64,000 nt of DNA from Morganella psychrotolerans (GTDB lineage Bacteria; Pseudomonadota; Gammaproteobacteria; Enterobacterales; Enterobacteriaceae): NCBI RefSeq assembly GCF_001676155.1, contig NZ_LZEW01000012.1, forward strand, positions 310,001-374,000, read 5' to 3'. Shown piece after piece: positions 19,334 to 28,923 of this stretch. Position 1 is the first letter of the stretch. The number at the start of each line of letters is the position of its first letter. The notes beneath the pieces were generated by a model. The model did no database searches. It had not been told where the DNA came from and was given only the letters and a program-made list of their open reading frames with translations. The position numbers and the translations under genes are program-made.

Positions 19334-20362
19334 TTAACTCTGGCGAAGCTGAAGATCAACCGGTGTTTTGCTGGGCTCGCCGCCGATTTCACGGGTCAGG
19401 CGCGGCACCAGATAACCGGACACGCGCGGAAGAAGGTCACGCATTATCTGGCGGGCTTCATCATCACTAACCAGAAAATGTGCCGCACCCTGTACTTTAT
19501 CCAGAACATGCAGATAGTAAGGCAGAATACCGGCGTCGAAGAGTGCATTGCTGAGATCGGCGAGAACACCGGCGTCATCATTGATACCGCGCAATAAAAC
19601 GCCCTGATTCAGCAGTGTTACGCCATTTTTCCGTAACTGATGCATTTTTTTCTTTAATACATCATCAATTTCATTCGCGTGATTGATATGTGTGACTAAA
19701 ATTATCTGTAACCGGGAGTCGTGCAGGCGGGCAGTCAATGCGTCTGTAATGCGCTCAGGGATGACGACCGGCAGACGGCTGTGAATACGCAGACGCAGAA
19801 TATGCGGGATAGCTTCGAGTTGTGTGAGCAGCCAGTCCAGCTCATTATCTTTTGCCATCAGCGGATCACCGCCGGAGAAAATGATTTCATTGAGTTCAGG
19901 ATGGTTAGCGATATAATCGAGCGCCTGTTGCCAGTTATGTCTGGTGCCCTTATTGTCTTCATACGGAAAGTGACGACGGAAGCAGTAGCGGCAGTTGACC
20001 GCACACCCGCCTTTTACTAAAAGCAGCGCCCGGTTGTGATATTTGTGCAGTAACCCCGGAACAACGTTGTGTTGTTCATCCAGCGGATCTTCAGAAAACC
20101 CGGGTGTCAGGTCAAATTCAGCCCTGTGCGTCATGGTCTGAAGCAGTAGCGGATCCTGCGGATTGCCTTTTTCCATCTTTGCGATGAACGGGCGGGGAAC
20201 GCGCAGTGCAAATAACCGGCGGGCATCAAGGCCGGCACGCCAGTTTTCATCCTGTTCCAGACCCAGAATTTCCAGTAATTCGGTTGGATTGGTGACAGAA
20301 TCAGCAAGTTGTTGTAGCCAGACTTCTCGGGCAAGTGGTTTTTGGGTTACAATATCGACCAT
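19334..20362 (-). CDS. epmB: EF-P (R)-beta-lysine isomerase EpmB (radical SAM)
   Basis: 342 aa, the E. coli length. The radical-SAM cluster motif CAVNCRYCFRRHFPY is at about residue 118, followed by the KamA-like barrel with FSGGDPLMAKD and the PLP lysine region near the C-terminus (YYLHVLDKVQGAAHF). It converts L-alpha-lysine to (R)-beta-lysine, which EpmA attaches to EF-P. It is divergent from efp, 40 bases away, a standard arrangement. Confidence 0.96.
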   Translation of the reverse strand: MVDIVTQKPLAREVWLQQLADSVTNPTELLEILGLEQDENWRAGLDARRLFALRVPRPFIAKMEKGNPQDPLLLQTMTHRAEFDLTPGFSEDPLDEQHNVVPGLLHKYHNRALLLVKGGCAVNCRYCFRRHFPYEDNKGTRHNWQQALDYIANHPELNEIIFSGGDPLMAKDNELDWLLTQLEAIPHILRLRIHSRLPVVIPERITDALTARLHDSRLQIILVTHINHANEIDDVLKKKMHQLRKNGVTLLNQGVLLRGINDDAGVLADLSNALFDAGILPYYLHVLDKVQGAAHFLVSDDEARQIMRDLLPRVSGYLVPRLTREIGGEPSKTPVDLQLRQS

Positions 20363-20402
20363 TTTTTTGGCTATGCCATTTATTTAAAATTAGAGGATTT
20401 CC

Positions 20403-20969
20403 ATGGCTACTTATAGTACCAACGATTTTCGCCAAGGTCTTAAAATTATGTTCGACGGCGAACCTTGTGTGGTTGTCGAGAGTGAGTTTGTTAAACCGGG
20501 TAAAGGCCAGGCATTCGCCCGTGTGCGTCTGCGTAAGCTGCTGACTAACCGTCTGCTGGAAAAAACGTTCAAATCAACTGACTCAGCCGAAGGCGCTGAT
20601 GTTATGGATATGAACCTGACTTACCTGTACAACGACGGTGAGTTCTGGCATTTCATGAACAATGAAACCTTTGAACAGCTGGCTGCGGACGAAAAAGCGG
20701 TGGGCGATAACGCCAAATGGCTGATCGACCAGGCTGAATGTATCGTTACTCTGTGGAACGGTCGTCCTATCTCTGTTACTCCGCCGAACTTTGTTGAACT
20801 GGAAATCGTTGAAACGGATCCGGGTCTGAAAGGCGATACAGCGGGTACCGGTGGTAAACCGGCAACACTGAGCAGTGGCGCAGTGGTTAAAGTTCCTCTG
20901 TTCGTACAGATTGGTGAAACGATCAAAGTTGACACCCGTTCAGGTGAATACGTTTCCCGCGTAAAATAA
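20403..20969 (+). CDS. efp: Translation elongation factor P
   Basis: 188 aa, three beta-barrel domains. The modified lysine is Lys34 in [10 protein letters not shown] (domain I tip), which enters the ribosome P-site region and relieves stalling at polyproline. The signature [14 protein letters not shown] is at the C-terminus. Proline-rich proteins in this window, such as the effector at 39316, are the kind of clients it serves. Confidence 0.99.
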   Translation: MATYSTNDFRQGLKIMFDGEPCVVVESEFVKPGKGQAFARVRLRKLLTNRLLEKTFKSTDSAEGADVMDMNLTYLYNDGEFWHFMNNETFEQLAADEKAVGDNAKWLIDQAECIVTLWNGRPISVTPPNFVELEIVETDPGLKGDTAGTGGKPATLSSGAVVKVPLFVQIGETIKVDTRSGEYVSRVK

Positions 20970-20989
20970 GATTTTGATACCGAATTACA

Positions 20990-21020
20990 AAACCGTCGCT
21001 GATTCAGCGGCGGTTTTTTT
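20990..21020 (+). terminator. Terminator of efp
   Basis: AACCGTCGCTGATTCAGCGGCGGTT hairpin (9-bp stem, one G-T) followed by eight T. Confidence 0.9.
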
Positions 21021-21200
21021 TGTTTGGGTTTACGAGGGTGGTGACTCAATAATAAAGATATTGATAGTAAGTGGCATATTCCATTGTCTTTTCATCACCT
21101 GCGTTTGAATTAACTATTTTATTCTTTTTTTTACCGGGATATCAGCCTGACAGATTTTCAGTAAAATATGAAGCAGATGAAGTAAAAGAAGTGATAAAAA

Positions 21201-21249
21201 GCCGGTATATGAATGTTCATATACCGGCAGTTTGAATGACGTTGGGTAT
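21201..21249 (-). terminator. Perfect hairpin after eptB, abutting an ERIC end fragment
   Basis: GCCGGTATATGAA and TTCATATACCGGC form perfect 13-bp arms with a 2-base loop; on the minus strand TTTTTATC follows, so it can end eptB transcripts. TTGAATGACGTTGGGTAT (21231-21248) is an ERIC terminal fragment. The rest of 21021-21262 shows no gene. Confidence 0.7.
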
Positions 21250-21262
21250 CCTCAGATAAGGA

Positions 21263-22919
21263 TCAGCGGAAACAAAGATTATTTTTGTTATTGATACCGC
21301 CATCTTCAGAGGTAAACCCTGTGCAGCCGAGAATACTGTCAAACAATTCATAATGGAAAAATGTCCGTACCCGGCTGTTTTCCTTCAGATTATCAAACAG
21401 GCTTTTATTGTTTTTTATGTAAGTGTCTGACATCCAGACAATAAAGGGTACTTTAAACTGTTCATCCGGTGCGATATGGCGCGGTGTGCCGTGCAGACGG
21501 ATACCTTCTCCGCCTCCCAGGGATTCGCCGTGATCTGAGGTATAAAATACAATGGCATTTTTGTCTTTTAATTTTTCTGTCAGATTGTGCAGAACATAAT
21601 CTGTATACAAAATAGAATTATCATAGGCATTTATTTCTTCTTCACTGCTGCATTCCGTTTCAGTATCCAGACATTCAGGTAAAAACTTCCGGAATTCCGG
21701 TGGATAGCGTTTTGAGTAGAAGTGATGAGAGCCTTTGGTATGTAAAATAATTAAATTCATTCCGTTTTTACGGCGTGAAATAACATCATCGGCTTCATTG
21801 AGCAATAACTCATCATAAATAGATTTGCCGGATGAACTGTGTTTTGAGGTGATCATTTCCCGAACCAGATAATTATCCAGATCGAGTTTGTTATAAAACC
21901 AGACCTCACTCTGCATTGAAAATAACTCTGAGGTAAACCCGAGGTATTTCATCACAGAAAAGACATTGTTTTCCGTTAATGTCCGCTGTTCATTATCTTT
22001 CACGCCGCCTTCACGCACAAACATACAGCGCAGGGAGAGCTTTGTGGAGGTGTCGCAGGATTGCCCTTCAAAGGCAATAACGTTCGGATCTGCGGCAAGC
22101 AGCGGGGTGGTTTCCCGCTCATAACCCAGCAGTTGCATGTGATCCCAGCGTGCGGTTTCACCAATCACAAATACCACATACAAATCTTTATTTTGTGGTG
22201 CTGCGGTATAGGTGAACTCTTTCGCAGGGTCAAAAATATTGCTTTCATTAAACGTATCGTCATATTTGACAATCGCAAACTGGAATAAAGGAATAATCCA
22301 GTTAGAGGGTAAATAAGAATAACCCAGCCCGCCGCCATAGCTGGCAATATCAATGTTTTTTTCTTCTTCTATTACTTTCTGATGGCGATCTGCGGTTTTA
22401 ATATAGGTAAAGACGACTGCCGGGATAATAACAAAGGTTATCAGAATGAGCAGCCATTTGCGTTTTTTTGTTCTGAATGACGGTCTTTTTTGCGGACCAG
22501 ATAAGAATTAATGCGGGCAGGGACAGCAGGGCAAACCAGAGATAGAACTGATTATTCACCGCTTCCTGTGATAAATCGACATCTATTGTCAGGGTGGAAA
22601 TTAAAATACCGTAGCCGATAACCACATCATAAAACGTAATGTAATAACTGCAGGCGACACTGATCAGGATAATGAGGCTACTGAGAATTTTAAAACTCAG
22701 CAGGCCGGTTGCAGCGATCAGTCTGAATAAGAAAAAGCTGAACAGGATATTAACGATGACTTCTGCAATGACATAAAACAACCCGTTGCTACCGGACAGT
22801 AATAACTGACTGTCGGCGCGGGAAAAATAGACAGCGTAGTTCAGAAAAAAACCGAGAAAAACGGCGAGGATAACAGAAATCGAGAGGTCGCTTCTTACTG
22901 CGTTTGACAATGGTCGCAT
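21263..22919 (-). pseudogene. eptB: Kdo2-lipid A phosphoethanolamine transferase EptB, single frameshift
   Basis: Two open frames that together match E. coli EptB along its length. The N-terminal five-TM domain (from about 22919 to 22470; IDVDLSQEAV) and the periplasmic alkaline-phosphatase-like domain (FVIGETARWDHM with the catalytic Thr region, TKLSLRCMF, HTKGSHHFY, TSDHGESLGGG, HGTPRHIAP) are both conserved. The frame changes in the cytoplasmic loop after TM5 at either T6 22486-22491 or T7 22463-22469 (plus strand). Deleting one base gives about 551 aa (E. coli 563). If truly broken, phosphoethanolamine addition to outer Kdo is lost. The sequence is otherwise undegraded, so the event is recent or a miscall. 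Start choice (22919 or 22937) is uncertain. Confidence 0.85.
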
Positions 22920-23067
22920 GGGCATCGGGTATATCACTTAATCGGTAAAGAGATTTAGAGGTAGCATCAGTTACTTAGTTCAATATTTCTACGCCAATCA
23001 TTTCATGTTTCTTGTCTCCTGTCATTTCCGACACGGGCGGTCACCGGCATTTTTTTGTCGTCATTAG

Positions 23068-23080
23068 TGTCGATTCGACA
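23068..23080. promoter_or_regulatory. Candidate HyfR/FhlA upstream activating site for hyf
   Basis: TGTCGATTCGACA, a perfect palindrome 66 bases upstream of the -24 element; TTGTCGTCATTAG just before it may be a second half-site. Related TTCGACA motifs occur before fdhF and hydN. Confidence 0.6.
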
Positions 23081-23145
23081 GCATTTTCACTAAAAACAAA
23101 CATCTAACCTATTGATAATAATTCTATTTAAATAATGGCACGAAA

Positions 23146-23161
23146 AATGCTTAAGTGAGTG
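23146..23161 (+). promoter_or_regulatory. Sigma-54 promoter of the hyf operon
   Basis: TGGCACGAAAAATGCT fits the -24/-12 consensus TGGCACG-N4-TTGCW with one mismatch. It lies 46 bases before hyfA. Sigma-54 promoters are standard for formate hydrogenlyase genes. Confidence 0.88.
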
Positions 23162-23206
23162 CATCAATCTTTATGACTCGTCTGATTTTATTGGAGGGTG
23201 AGGCGA

Positions 23207-23824
23207 ATGAATCGCTTTGTTATTGCCGACCCACAACTCTGTATCGGATGTAATACTTGCATGGCGGCCTGTTCTGAGACGCATAAACAGCAAGGATTAC
23301 AAACACATCCGCGACTGACTGTGGTAAAAATTGGGGAACTGACTGCGCCGATGCTTTGTCGCCAGTGTGATGATGCCCCGTGTGCCCGTGTGTGTCCGGT
23401 GAATGCCATCACACACGAAAATGACATGATCGTGCTGAATGAAAGTCTGTGTATCGGCTGCAAATTGTGTGGTCTGGTCTGTCCGTTCGGGGCAATTACC
23501 CCGTCAGGCAGTAAACCTGTCGATATGCCGGATTTCTTCGAACAGTATGTGCCGAAAGAAATGCTGCTGGATGTACCTGACAGCCTGCCGACCATGAACC
23601 CGTTCCTGGCGTGGAATGCCGGTATCCGCAATGTTGCAGTGAAATGTGACATGTGTGATTTCAGCGAAGAAGGCCCGGCGTGTGTGAAAGTCTGTCCGAC
23701 CGATGCCCTCCATATTGTTGAAGAGAATCAGCTGGAAAGCGAAAGCGCGAAACGACGCACGGCATCTGTTGATGCTATGCCGCCGGAATTCGACGTTTTT
23801 GTCTCACGACAGGAGAATCCATAA
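23207..23824 (+). CDS. hyfA: Hydrogenase-4-type ferredoxin subunit HyfA
   Basis: 205 aa, identical in length to E. coli HyfA. Four [4Fe-4S] motifs: CIGCNTCMAAC, CRQCDDAPCARVCP, CIGCKLCGLVCP and CDMCDFSEEGPACVKVCP. It passes electrons from formate dehydrogenase H to the hydrogenase. The ATG at 23207 follows GGAGGG by 8 bases; an in-frame GTG at 23198 would overlap the RBS. First gene of a ten-gene operon in which neighbours overlap or are closely spaced. Confidence 0.95.
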   Translation: MNRFVIADPQLCIGCNTCMAACSETHKQQGLQTHPRLTVVKIGELTAPMLCRQCDDAPCARVCPVNAITHENDMIVLNESLCIGCKLCGLVCPFGAITPSGSKPVDMPDFFEQYVPKEMLLDVPDSLPTMNPFLAWNAGIRNVAVKCDMCDFSEEGPACVKVCPTDALHIVEENQLESESAKRRTASVDAMPPEFDVFVSRQENP

Positions 23825-25839
23825 TGACATCGCTTGAACTGCTCTTGTGGTCGGTTTCCCTGTATACCGCAGGGGGCTTTATTTCGCTGCTGTTTAAACA
23901 GCAGGAAAAAATGGCGATTTATGTGGCCGGTATCACTGCCATTATCGGCGGTATTCTTGGTTTATTCAGCGCCATCCCGGTACTGATGAGCGGAGAAACA
24001 CTGACATATTTTGCTCAGGGTCCGTTCCCGTTTGCTCATTTTGTTGTTCGTCTTGATGGACTCGCCGCCTTTATGGTGATGGTGATTTCACTGCTTGTGA
24101 CAGTCAGCGCCTTGTATTCCCTTAATTATGTACAGGAATATATCGGACGTGGAGCATGGAGCATGGGGTTCTTCCTGAACCTGTTTATTGCGTCCATGGT
24201 CGCCCTTGTCGTGATGGATAACGCATTCTACTTCATTATTCTATTTGAAATGATGTCGCTGGCGTCATGGTTCCTCGTGATAGCCGATCAGGATGAAAAA
24301 TCAATCCGCGCCGGTCTGCTCTACTTCTTTATTGCGCATGCCGGTTCTGTGCTGATTATGATCGCCTTCTTCCTGATGTGGCGTGAAAGCGGCAGCCTGG
24401 ACTTCGATTCCTTCCGCCAGCTTACGCTCTCTCCTGCAATGGCTTCTGTTGTTTTCCTGCTGGGTTTCTTCGGCTTCGGCGCAAAAGCGGGTATGTTGCC
24501 GCTGCACAGCTGGCTGCCACAGGCTCACCCGGCGGCACCGTCTCACGCATCTGCACTGATGTCCGGTGTCATGGTGAAAATCGGTATCTTCGGGATCATC
24601 AAAGTCGGTATTGACCTGCTGGGTGCGACTCAGGGCTGGTGGGGAATTGTTGTGCTCGCCTTTGGTGCGGTATCGTCTGTCCTCGGCGTAATGTATGCGC
24701 TGGCGGAGCACGATATCAAACGTCTGCTGGCATGGCATACCGTGGAAAATATCGGGATCATCCTGATGGGCGTGGGTGTTGGTATGGTCGGTATGGCAAA
24801 TGATATGCCGGTACTGGCAACCATTGGTCTGCTCGGGGCTATCTACCACTTACTGAACCACGCGGTGTTTAAAGGATTACTGTTCCTTGGCGCGGGTGCG
24901 GTTATTTACCGCGTTCATACCCGTGACATGGATAAAATGGGCGGTCTGGCAAAACTGATGCCGCTGACAGCCACTGCATTCTTAATCGGTTGTATGGCTA
25001 TTTCTGCATTGCCGCCGCTCAATGGCTTTGTCAGTGAGTGGTACACCTATCAGTCACTGTTCTCTATGAGTCATGACGGTACATTCATCATGCGCATCAG
25101 TGGTCCGATTGCGATTGTCATGCTGGCAATCACCGGGGCATTAGCTGCCATGTGTTTTGTGAAAGTATACGGTGTCAGTTTCTGTGGCGGTCCGCGCAGT
25201 GAACAGGCAACGCATGCCCGCGAAGTGCCGTGGACAATGACGACAGCAATGTTAATCCTGGCAGCGGTGTGTGTGCTGCTGGGTGTGGGTGCAAGCGTGA
25301 TTGCGCCGGTGCTGGCAAAAGTGGCGATGTCACTGACCGCGGCAACGGATGTGACGGTTGTTCAGGGCGCGATGCTGATACCGGACAGTGCATCTCAGGC
25401 GATGATTTCACCGGTAATGACCTTTGTTCTTCTGCTGGGGCTGCCTGTTATCCCGCTGGTTATCTATCTTGTCTTTAAAGGCAAACAGATGGATGCGCGC
25501 CGTAAAGGTGACGCATGGGCGTGTGGTTATGCCTGGGAAAAAGATATGTCAGTCTCTGCCGGCGGGTTTACTCAACCGCTGCGCTCTATGTTCGCGCCGC
25601 TTTACCGCATGCGTAAACAGCTTGATCCTTCCGCCCGCCTGGCGCGTGCCTTAGAGGTGACGACCATTGGTGCCGGGAAAGTTGAGCCATTCTGGGATGA
25701 ACAGATCATTTATCCGCTGGTCCGCGGTATTAACCGCTTTGCCAAACGCATTCAATGTCTCCAGGGCGGCGACTTCAGACTTTATTGTCTCTATGTCGTC
25801 GCCGCGCTGGTGGTCTTGCTTGTCGTGATTGCGGCGTAA
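23824..25839 (+). CDS. hyfB: Hydrogenase-4 membrane subunit HyfB
   Basis: 671 aa (E. coli 672). Polytopic NuoL/Mrp-antiporter-like subunit with about 16 membrane segments and the conserved LPLHSWLPQAHPAAPSHASA block and Lys/His residues of the proton half-channels. The start overlaps the hyfA stop (TAATGA type). Part of the membrane arm that anchors the hydrogenase and may pump ions. Confidence 0.96.
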   Translation: MTSLELLLWSVSLYTAGGFISLLFKQQEKMAIYVAGITAIIGGILGLFSAIPVLMSGETLTYFAQGPFPFAHFVVRLDGLAAFMVMVISLLVTVSALYSLNYVQEYIGRGAWSMGFFLNLFIASMVALVVMDNAFYFIILFEMMSLASWFLVIADQDEKSIRAGLLYFFIAHAGSVLIMIAFFLMWRESGSLDFDSFRQLTLSPAMASVVFLLGFFGFGAKAGMLPLHSWLPQAHPAAPSHASALMSGVMVKIGIFGIIKVGIDLLGATQGWWGIVVLAFGAVSSVLGVMYALAEHDIKRLLAWHTVENIGIILMGVGVGMVGMANDMPVLATIGLLGAIYHLLNHAVFKGLLFLGAGAVIYRVHTRDMDKMGGLAKLMPLTATAFLIGCMAISALPPLNGFVSEWYTYQSLFSMSHDGTFIMRISGPIAIVMLAITGALAAMCFVKVYGVSFCGGPRSEQATHAREVPWTMTTAMLILAAVCVLLGVGASVIAPVLAKVAMSLTAATDVTVVQGAMLIPDSASQAMISPVMTFVLLLGLPVIPLVIYLVFKGKQMDARRKGDAWACGYAWEKDMSVSAGGFTQPLRSMFAPLYRMRKQLDPSARLARALEVTTIGAGKVEPFWDEQIIYPLVRGINRFAKRIQCLQGGDFRLYCLYVVAALVVLLVVIAA

Positions 25840-25850
25840 GGAGAGAAACC

Positions 25851-26801
25851 ATGTCGATTCAGGAAACACCAACATTGATGACGGGGTTCTTTGCAGTAGT
25901 TCAGGCGATTGCCCTGCTGCTGCTTACGCCGCTGTTTACCGGCATTTCCCGTCAAATCCGCGCAAAAATGCACTCCCGTCAGGGACCGGGCATTATGCAG
26001 GATTACCGTGATCTTATTAAATTATTTAAACGTCAGTCTGTGGCACCGCGTGATTCAGGCGCTATCTTCCGTGTCATGCCGTATGTGCTGCTCAGCAGTA
26101 TGCTGCTGCTGGCAATGGCACTGCCTGTGGTGACCTCCACATCACTGTTCAGTGGTGCGGGTGACATCATTATCGTGCTCTATATTTTTGCGCTGTTCCG
26201 CTTTTTCTTCTCATTGTCCGGCCTGGATACCGGCAGCCCGTTCGCCGGTATTGGTGCCAGCCGTGAGCTGACTCTCGGCGTATTAGTTGAGCCGACCTTG
26301 TTTCTCGGTCTGCTGGTGGTTGCGCTGATCGCCGGTTCAACCAACATCGGCACAATCAGTGCGGTGATGAGTGAAGGCTGGATCTCACCAACAGCGACAT
26401 TGCTGGCATTGATTGCCTGCGGATTTGCGACCTTTATCGAAATGGGGAAAATTCCGTTTGACGTCGCGGAAGCAGAGCAGGAATTACAGGAAGGACCGCT
26501 GACCGAATATTCCGGTTCCGGTCTGGCAATGGTGAAGTGGGGGATTGGTCTGAAACAGGTGGTGGTTGCTGTTCTGTTTCTGTCTATTTTCTTCCCGTTC
26601 GGTAGTGCCGGTGTGATAACCGCAGGCAGTCTGCTGCTTGCTCTGGTTCTGATGCTGGTGAAACTGCTGGTGATTTTCGTTCTGGCATCGCTGGTCGAAA
26701 ATAGTCTGGCCCGTGGTCGTTTTTTACTGACGCATCATGTGACCTGGTTAGGATTCGGCGTTGCGGCGCTCGGATTCGTGTTCTATCTCACCGGTCTGTA
26801 A
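25851..26801 (+). CDS. hyfC: Hydrogenase-4 membrane subunit HyfC
   Basis: 316 aa (E. coli 315). NuoH-like subunit with eight membrane segments, the RQGPGIMQDYRDLIKL loop and the acidic IPFDVAEAEQELQEGPLTEYSG segment that contacts the soluble arm. It starts 11 bases after hyfB with a GGAGAG RBS. Confidence 0.96.
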   Translation: MSIQETPTLMTGFFAVVQAIALLLLTPLFTGISRQIRAKMHSRQGPGIMQDYRDLIKLFKRQSVAPRDSGAIFRVMPYVLLSSMLLLAMALPVVTSTSLFSGAGDIIIVLYIFALFRFFFSLSGLDTGSPFAGIGASRELTLGVLVEPTLFLGLLVVALIAGSTNIGTISAVMSEGWISPTATLLALIACGFATFIEMGKIPFDVAEAEQELQEGPLTEYSGSGLAMVKWGIGLKQVVVAVLFLSIFFPFGSAGVITAGSLLLALVLMLVKLLVIFVLASLVENSLARGRFLLTHHVTWLGFGVAALGFVFYLTGL

Positions 26802-26813
26802 GGAGCGACAAGC

Positions 26814-28256
26814 ATGTTAGAAAATATTGCACTGGCGACCCTGATTATTCCGTTTATCGGGGCGTTGCTGGTCAGTTTCCTGCCGACGCGCATGGCTCCG
26901 TGGCTGAGTACATTAGTCGCGCTGCTGGCGTCTCTCGGTACGGCAGCTCTCGGCTGGATTTATCTCGACGGCGGTAAGGTTGCCACAACTATTGAACTGG
27001 TTCAGGCCGGTGATGTGGCGCTGTTTGGTTTCACCATTGATGGTGTAAGTACCCTGATAGCCTTCGCGGTGGTCTTCCTCGGCTTCCTGATTTGCCTGTA
27101 CTCCACCGGTTACCTGACAGAAGGCAACCGCGAGCACGCGCACGGACCGACCCGCCGTTATTACGCCTTCCTGCTGATTTTTATCGGTGCGATGGCAGGT
27201 GTGGTGCTGTCCTCCACGATTTTAGGACAGTTATTGTTTTTTGAAATCACCGGAGGCTGTTCCTGGGCACTGATTGGTTATTATCAGACAGAAAAAGCGC
27301 AGCGTTCTGCGATGAAAGCCCTGCTGATAACCCATGTCGGTTCACTCGGTTTGTTCATGGCGGCAGCAACACTGTTTATCAGTACCGGTACTTTCGCACT
27401 GAGTGCGATTGGTCAGTTGGATGACGCACAGAGCCTGATTGTCTTCGGCGGGATTTTATTCGCGGCATGGGGCAAATCAGCGCAGTTACCATTACAAGCC
27501 TGGTTACCGGATGCGATGGAAGCACCAACACCGGTGAGTGCGTATCTGCACGCCGCGTCGATGGTCAAAGTCGGGGTGTATATCTTTGCCCGCGGCATTA
27601 TGTCGTCAGACCATGTGCCGGAGATTATCGGCTGGGTCGGCGTCGTAATGGCTGTTATCACCATGATCTATGGTTTCATGATGTATCTGCCGCAAAAAGA
27701 TATGAAACGTCTGCTGGCGTGGTCAACTATCACGCAACTGGCGTATATCTTCCTGGCACTGTCTCTGTCTATCTTCGGCTCTAAAGAAGCATTCGACGGC
27801 GGTATCGCGTACATCTTTAACCATGCGTTTGCAAAAAGCCTGTTCTTCCTGGTTGCCGGTGCGCTCAGCTACAGCTGCGGGACCCGTATGCTGCCCCGTT
27901 TGCGCGGTCTGGCAAAACGCTATCCGTTACTGGGTGCGGGTTTTTGTGTGGCAGCATTGGCGATTGCCGGTGTACCGCCGCTTAATGGTTTCTTCAGTAA
28001 ATTTCCTATCTTCGCGGCAGGCTTCGCGTTATCTGAACAGTTCTGGATCTTCGCGCCAATCATGGTGCTGGTGTTGATCGAATCTGTTGCCAGTTTCGCC
28101 TGGCTGCTCTACTGGTTCGGGAAAGTCGTACCGGGTGAGCCAAGTGAAGATGTGGCCAATGGCGCGCCTGTGCCGTGGGCGATGCAGTGGGTTATCGGCC
28201 TGCTGATCATCATGTCCTTCGGCTCAAGTGTTATTGCCGTCAGCTGGCTCAGTTAA
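26814..28256 (+). CDS. hyfD: Hydrogenase-4 membrane subunit HyfD
   Basis: 480 aa (E. coli 479). NuoN/NuoL-type antiporter subunit; LPLQAWLPDAMEAPTPVSA is the conserved channel loop. This is one of three antiporter-like subunits (HyfB, D, F), the feature that separates Hyf-type (FHL-2) from the smaller Hyc-type complex. Confidence 0.95.
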   Translation: MLENIALATLIIPFIGALLVSFLPTRMAPWLSTLVALLASLGTAALGWIYLDGGKVATTIELVQAGDVALFGFTIDGVSTLIAFAVVFLGFLICLYSTGYLTEGNREHAHGPTRRYYAFLLIFIGAMAGVVLSSTILGQLLFFEITGGCSWALIGYYQTEKAQRSAMKALLITHVGSLGLFMAAATLFISTGTFALSAIGQLDDAQSLIVFGGILFAAWGKSAQLPLQAWLPDAMEAPTPVSAYLHAASMVKVGVYIFARGIMSSDHVPEIIGWVGVVMAVITMIYGFMMYLPQKDMKRLLAWSTITQLAYIFLALSLSIFGSKEAFDGGIAYIFNHAFAKSLFFLVAGALSYSCGTRMLPRLRGLAKRYPLLGAGFCVAALAIAGVPPLNGFFSKFPIFAAGFALSEQFWIFAPIMVLVLIESVASFAWLLYWFGKVVPGEPSEDVANGAPVPWAMQWVIGLLIIMSFGSSVIAVSWLS

Positions 28257-28268
28257 GGGAGAGAAAGT

Positions 28269-28919
28269 ATGACTGGTTCAATTATTGTGAATAACCTGGC
28301 GGGGCTGATGATGATCACTTCGCTGCTGGTCATCGGTGCGAAGCGCCCGGTGGCCTCCTGCTGGTTCTATGCACTTCAGTCTCTGGTGCTGGTGGCGATT
28401 TTCGCCACTCTGTCGCAGACTCTGGATGCGCCGCAACTGGCAATGTGGGCAGGTACTGCGTTCGCGACAAAAGTTGTCCTTGTGCCGCTGATTATGGGCT
28501 ACGCGTTTCGTAAATTGTCGGACCCGACAGCAGACGGCGGGGTGATAAGCCCGGCGGTTCTGATGCTGGCAGCCGCTGTGATTGTGGTGCTGTGCTGGTT
28601 TGTGGTCGAGCCGGTGAAACTGCCGATGGTCGCGGATCTGAAGCCGGCATTAGCCGTTTCGCTGGGACACTTCATGCTGGGGCTTTTGTGTATCGTGACA
28701 CAGAAAAATATCCTCAAGCAGGCGTTCGGTTACTGCCTGATGGAGAATGGTTCGCACCTGACACTGGCTCTGCTGGCGTATAAAGCGCCGGAGCTGGTGG
28801 AGATTGGTATCGCGACGGACGCCATTTTTGCTGTGATTATCATGGCGGTTCTGGCACGTAAAATCTATCGCACGCTCAACACACTGAACGTGGATCAACT
28901 GACCGCGCTGAAGGGGTGA
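28269..28919 (+). CDS. hyfE: Hydrogenase-4 membrane subunit HyfE
   Basis: 216 aa, seven membrane segments, NuoK-like (E. coli HyfE is also 216 aa). It is present only in Hyf-type complexes. GGAGAG precedes the ATG. Confidence 0.94.
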   Translation: MTGSIIVNNLAGLMMITSLLVIGAKRPVASCWFYALQSLVLVAIFATLSQTLDAPQLAMWAGTAFATKVVLVPLIMGYAFRKLSDPTADGGVISPAVLMLAAAVIVVLCWFVVEPVKLPMVADLKPALAVSLGHFMLGLLCIVTQKNILKQAFGYCLMENGSHLTLALLAYKAPELVEIGIATDAIFAVIIMAVLARKIYRTLNTLNVDQLTALKG

Positions 28920-28923
28920 TGAG

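Noticed and set aside
24301..24849. 182-codon reverse-strand frame inside hyfB, and many similar frames inside groL, frd and glp genes
   Set aside because: These are shadow frames of highly expressed coding sequence, without RBS, conserved motifs or sensible composition.
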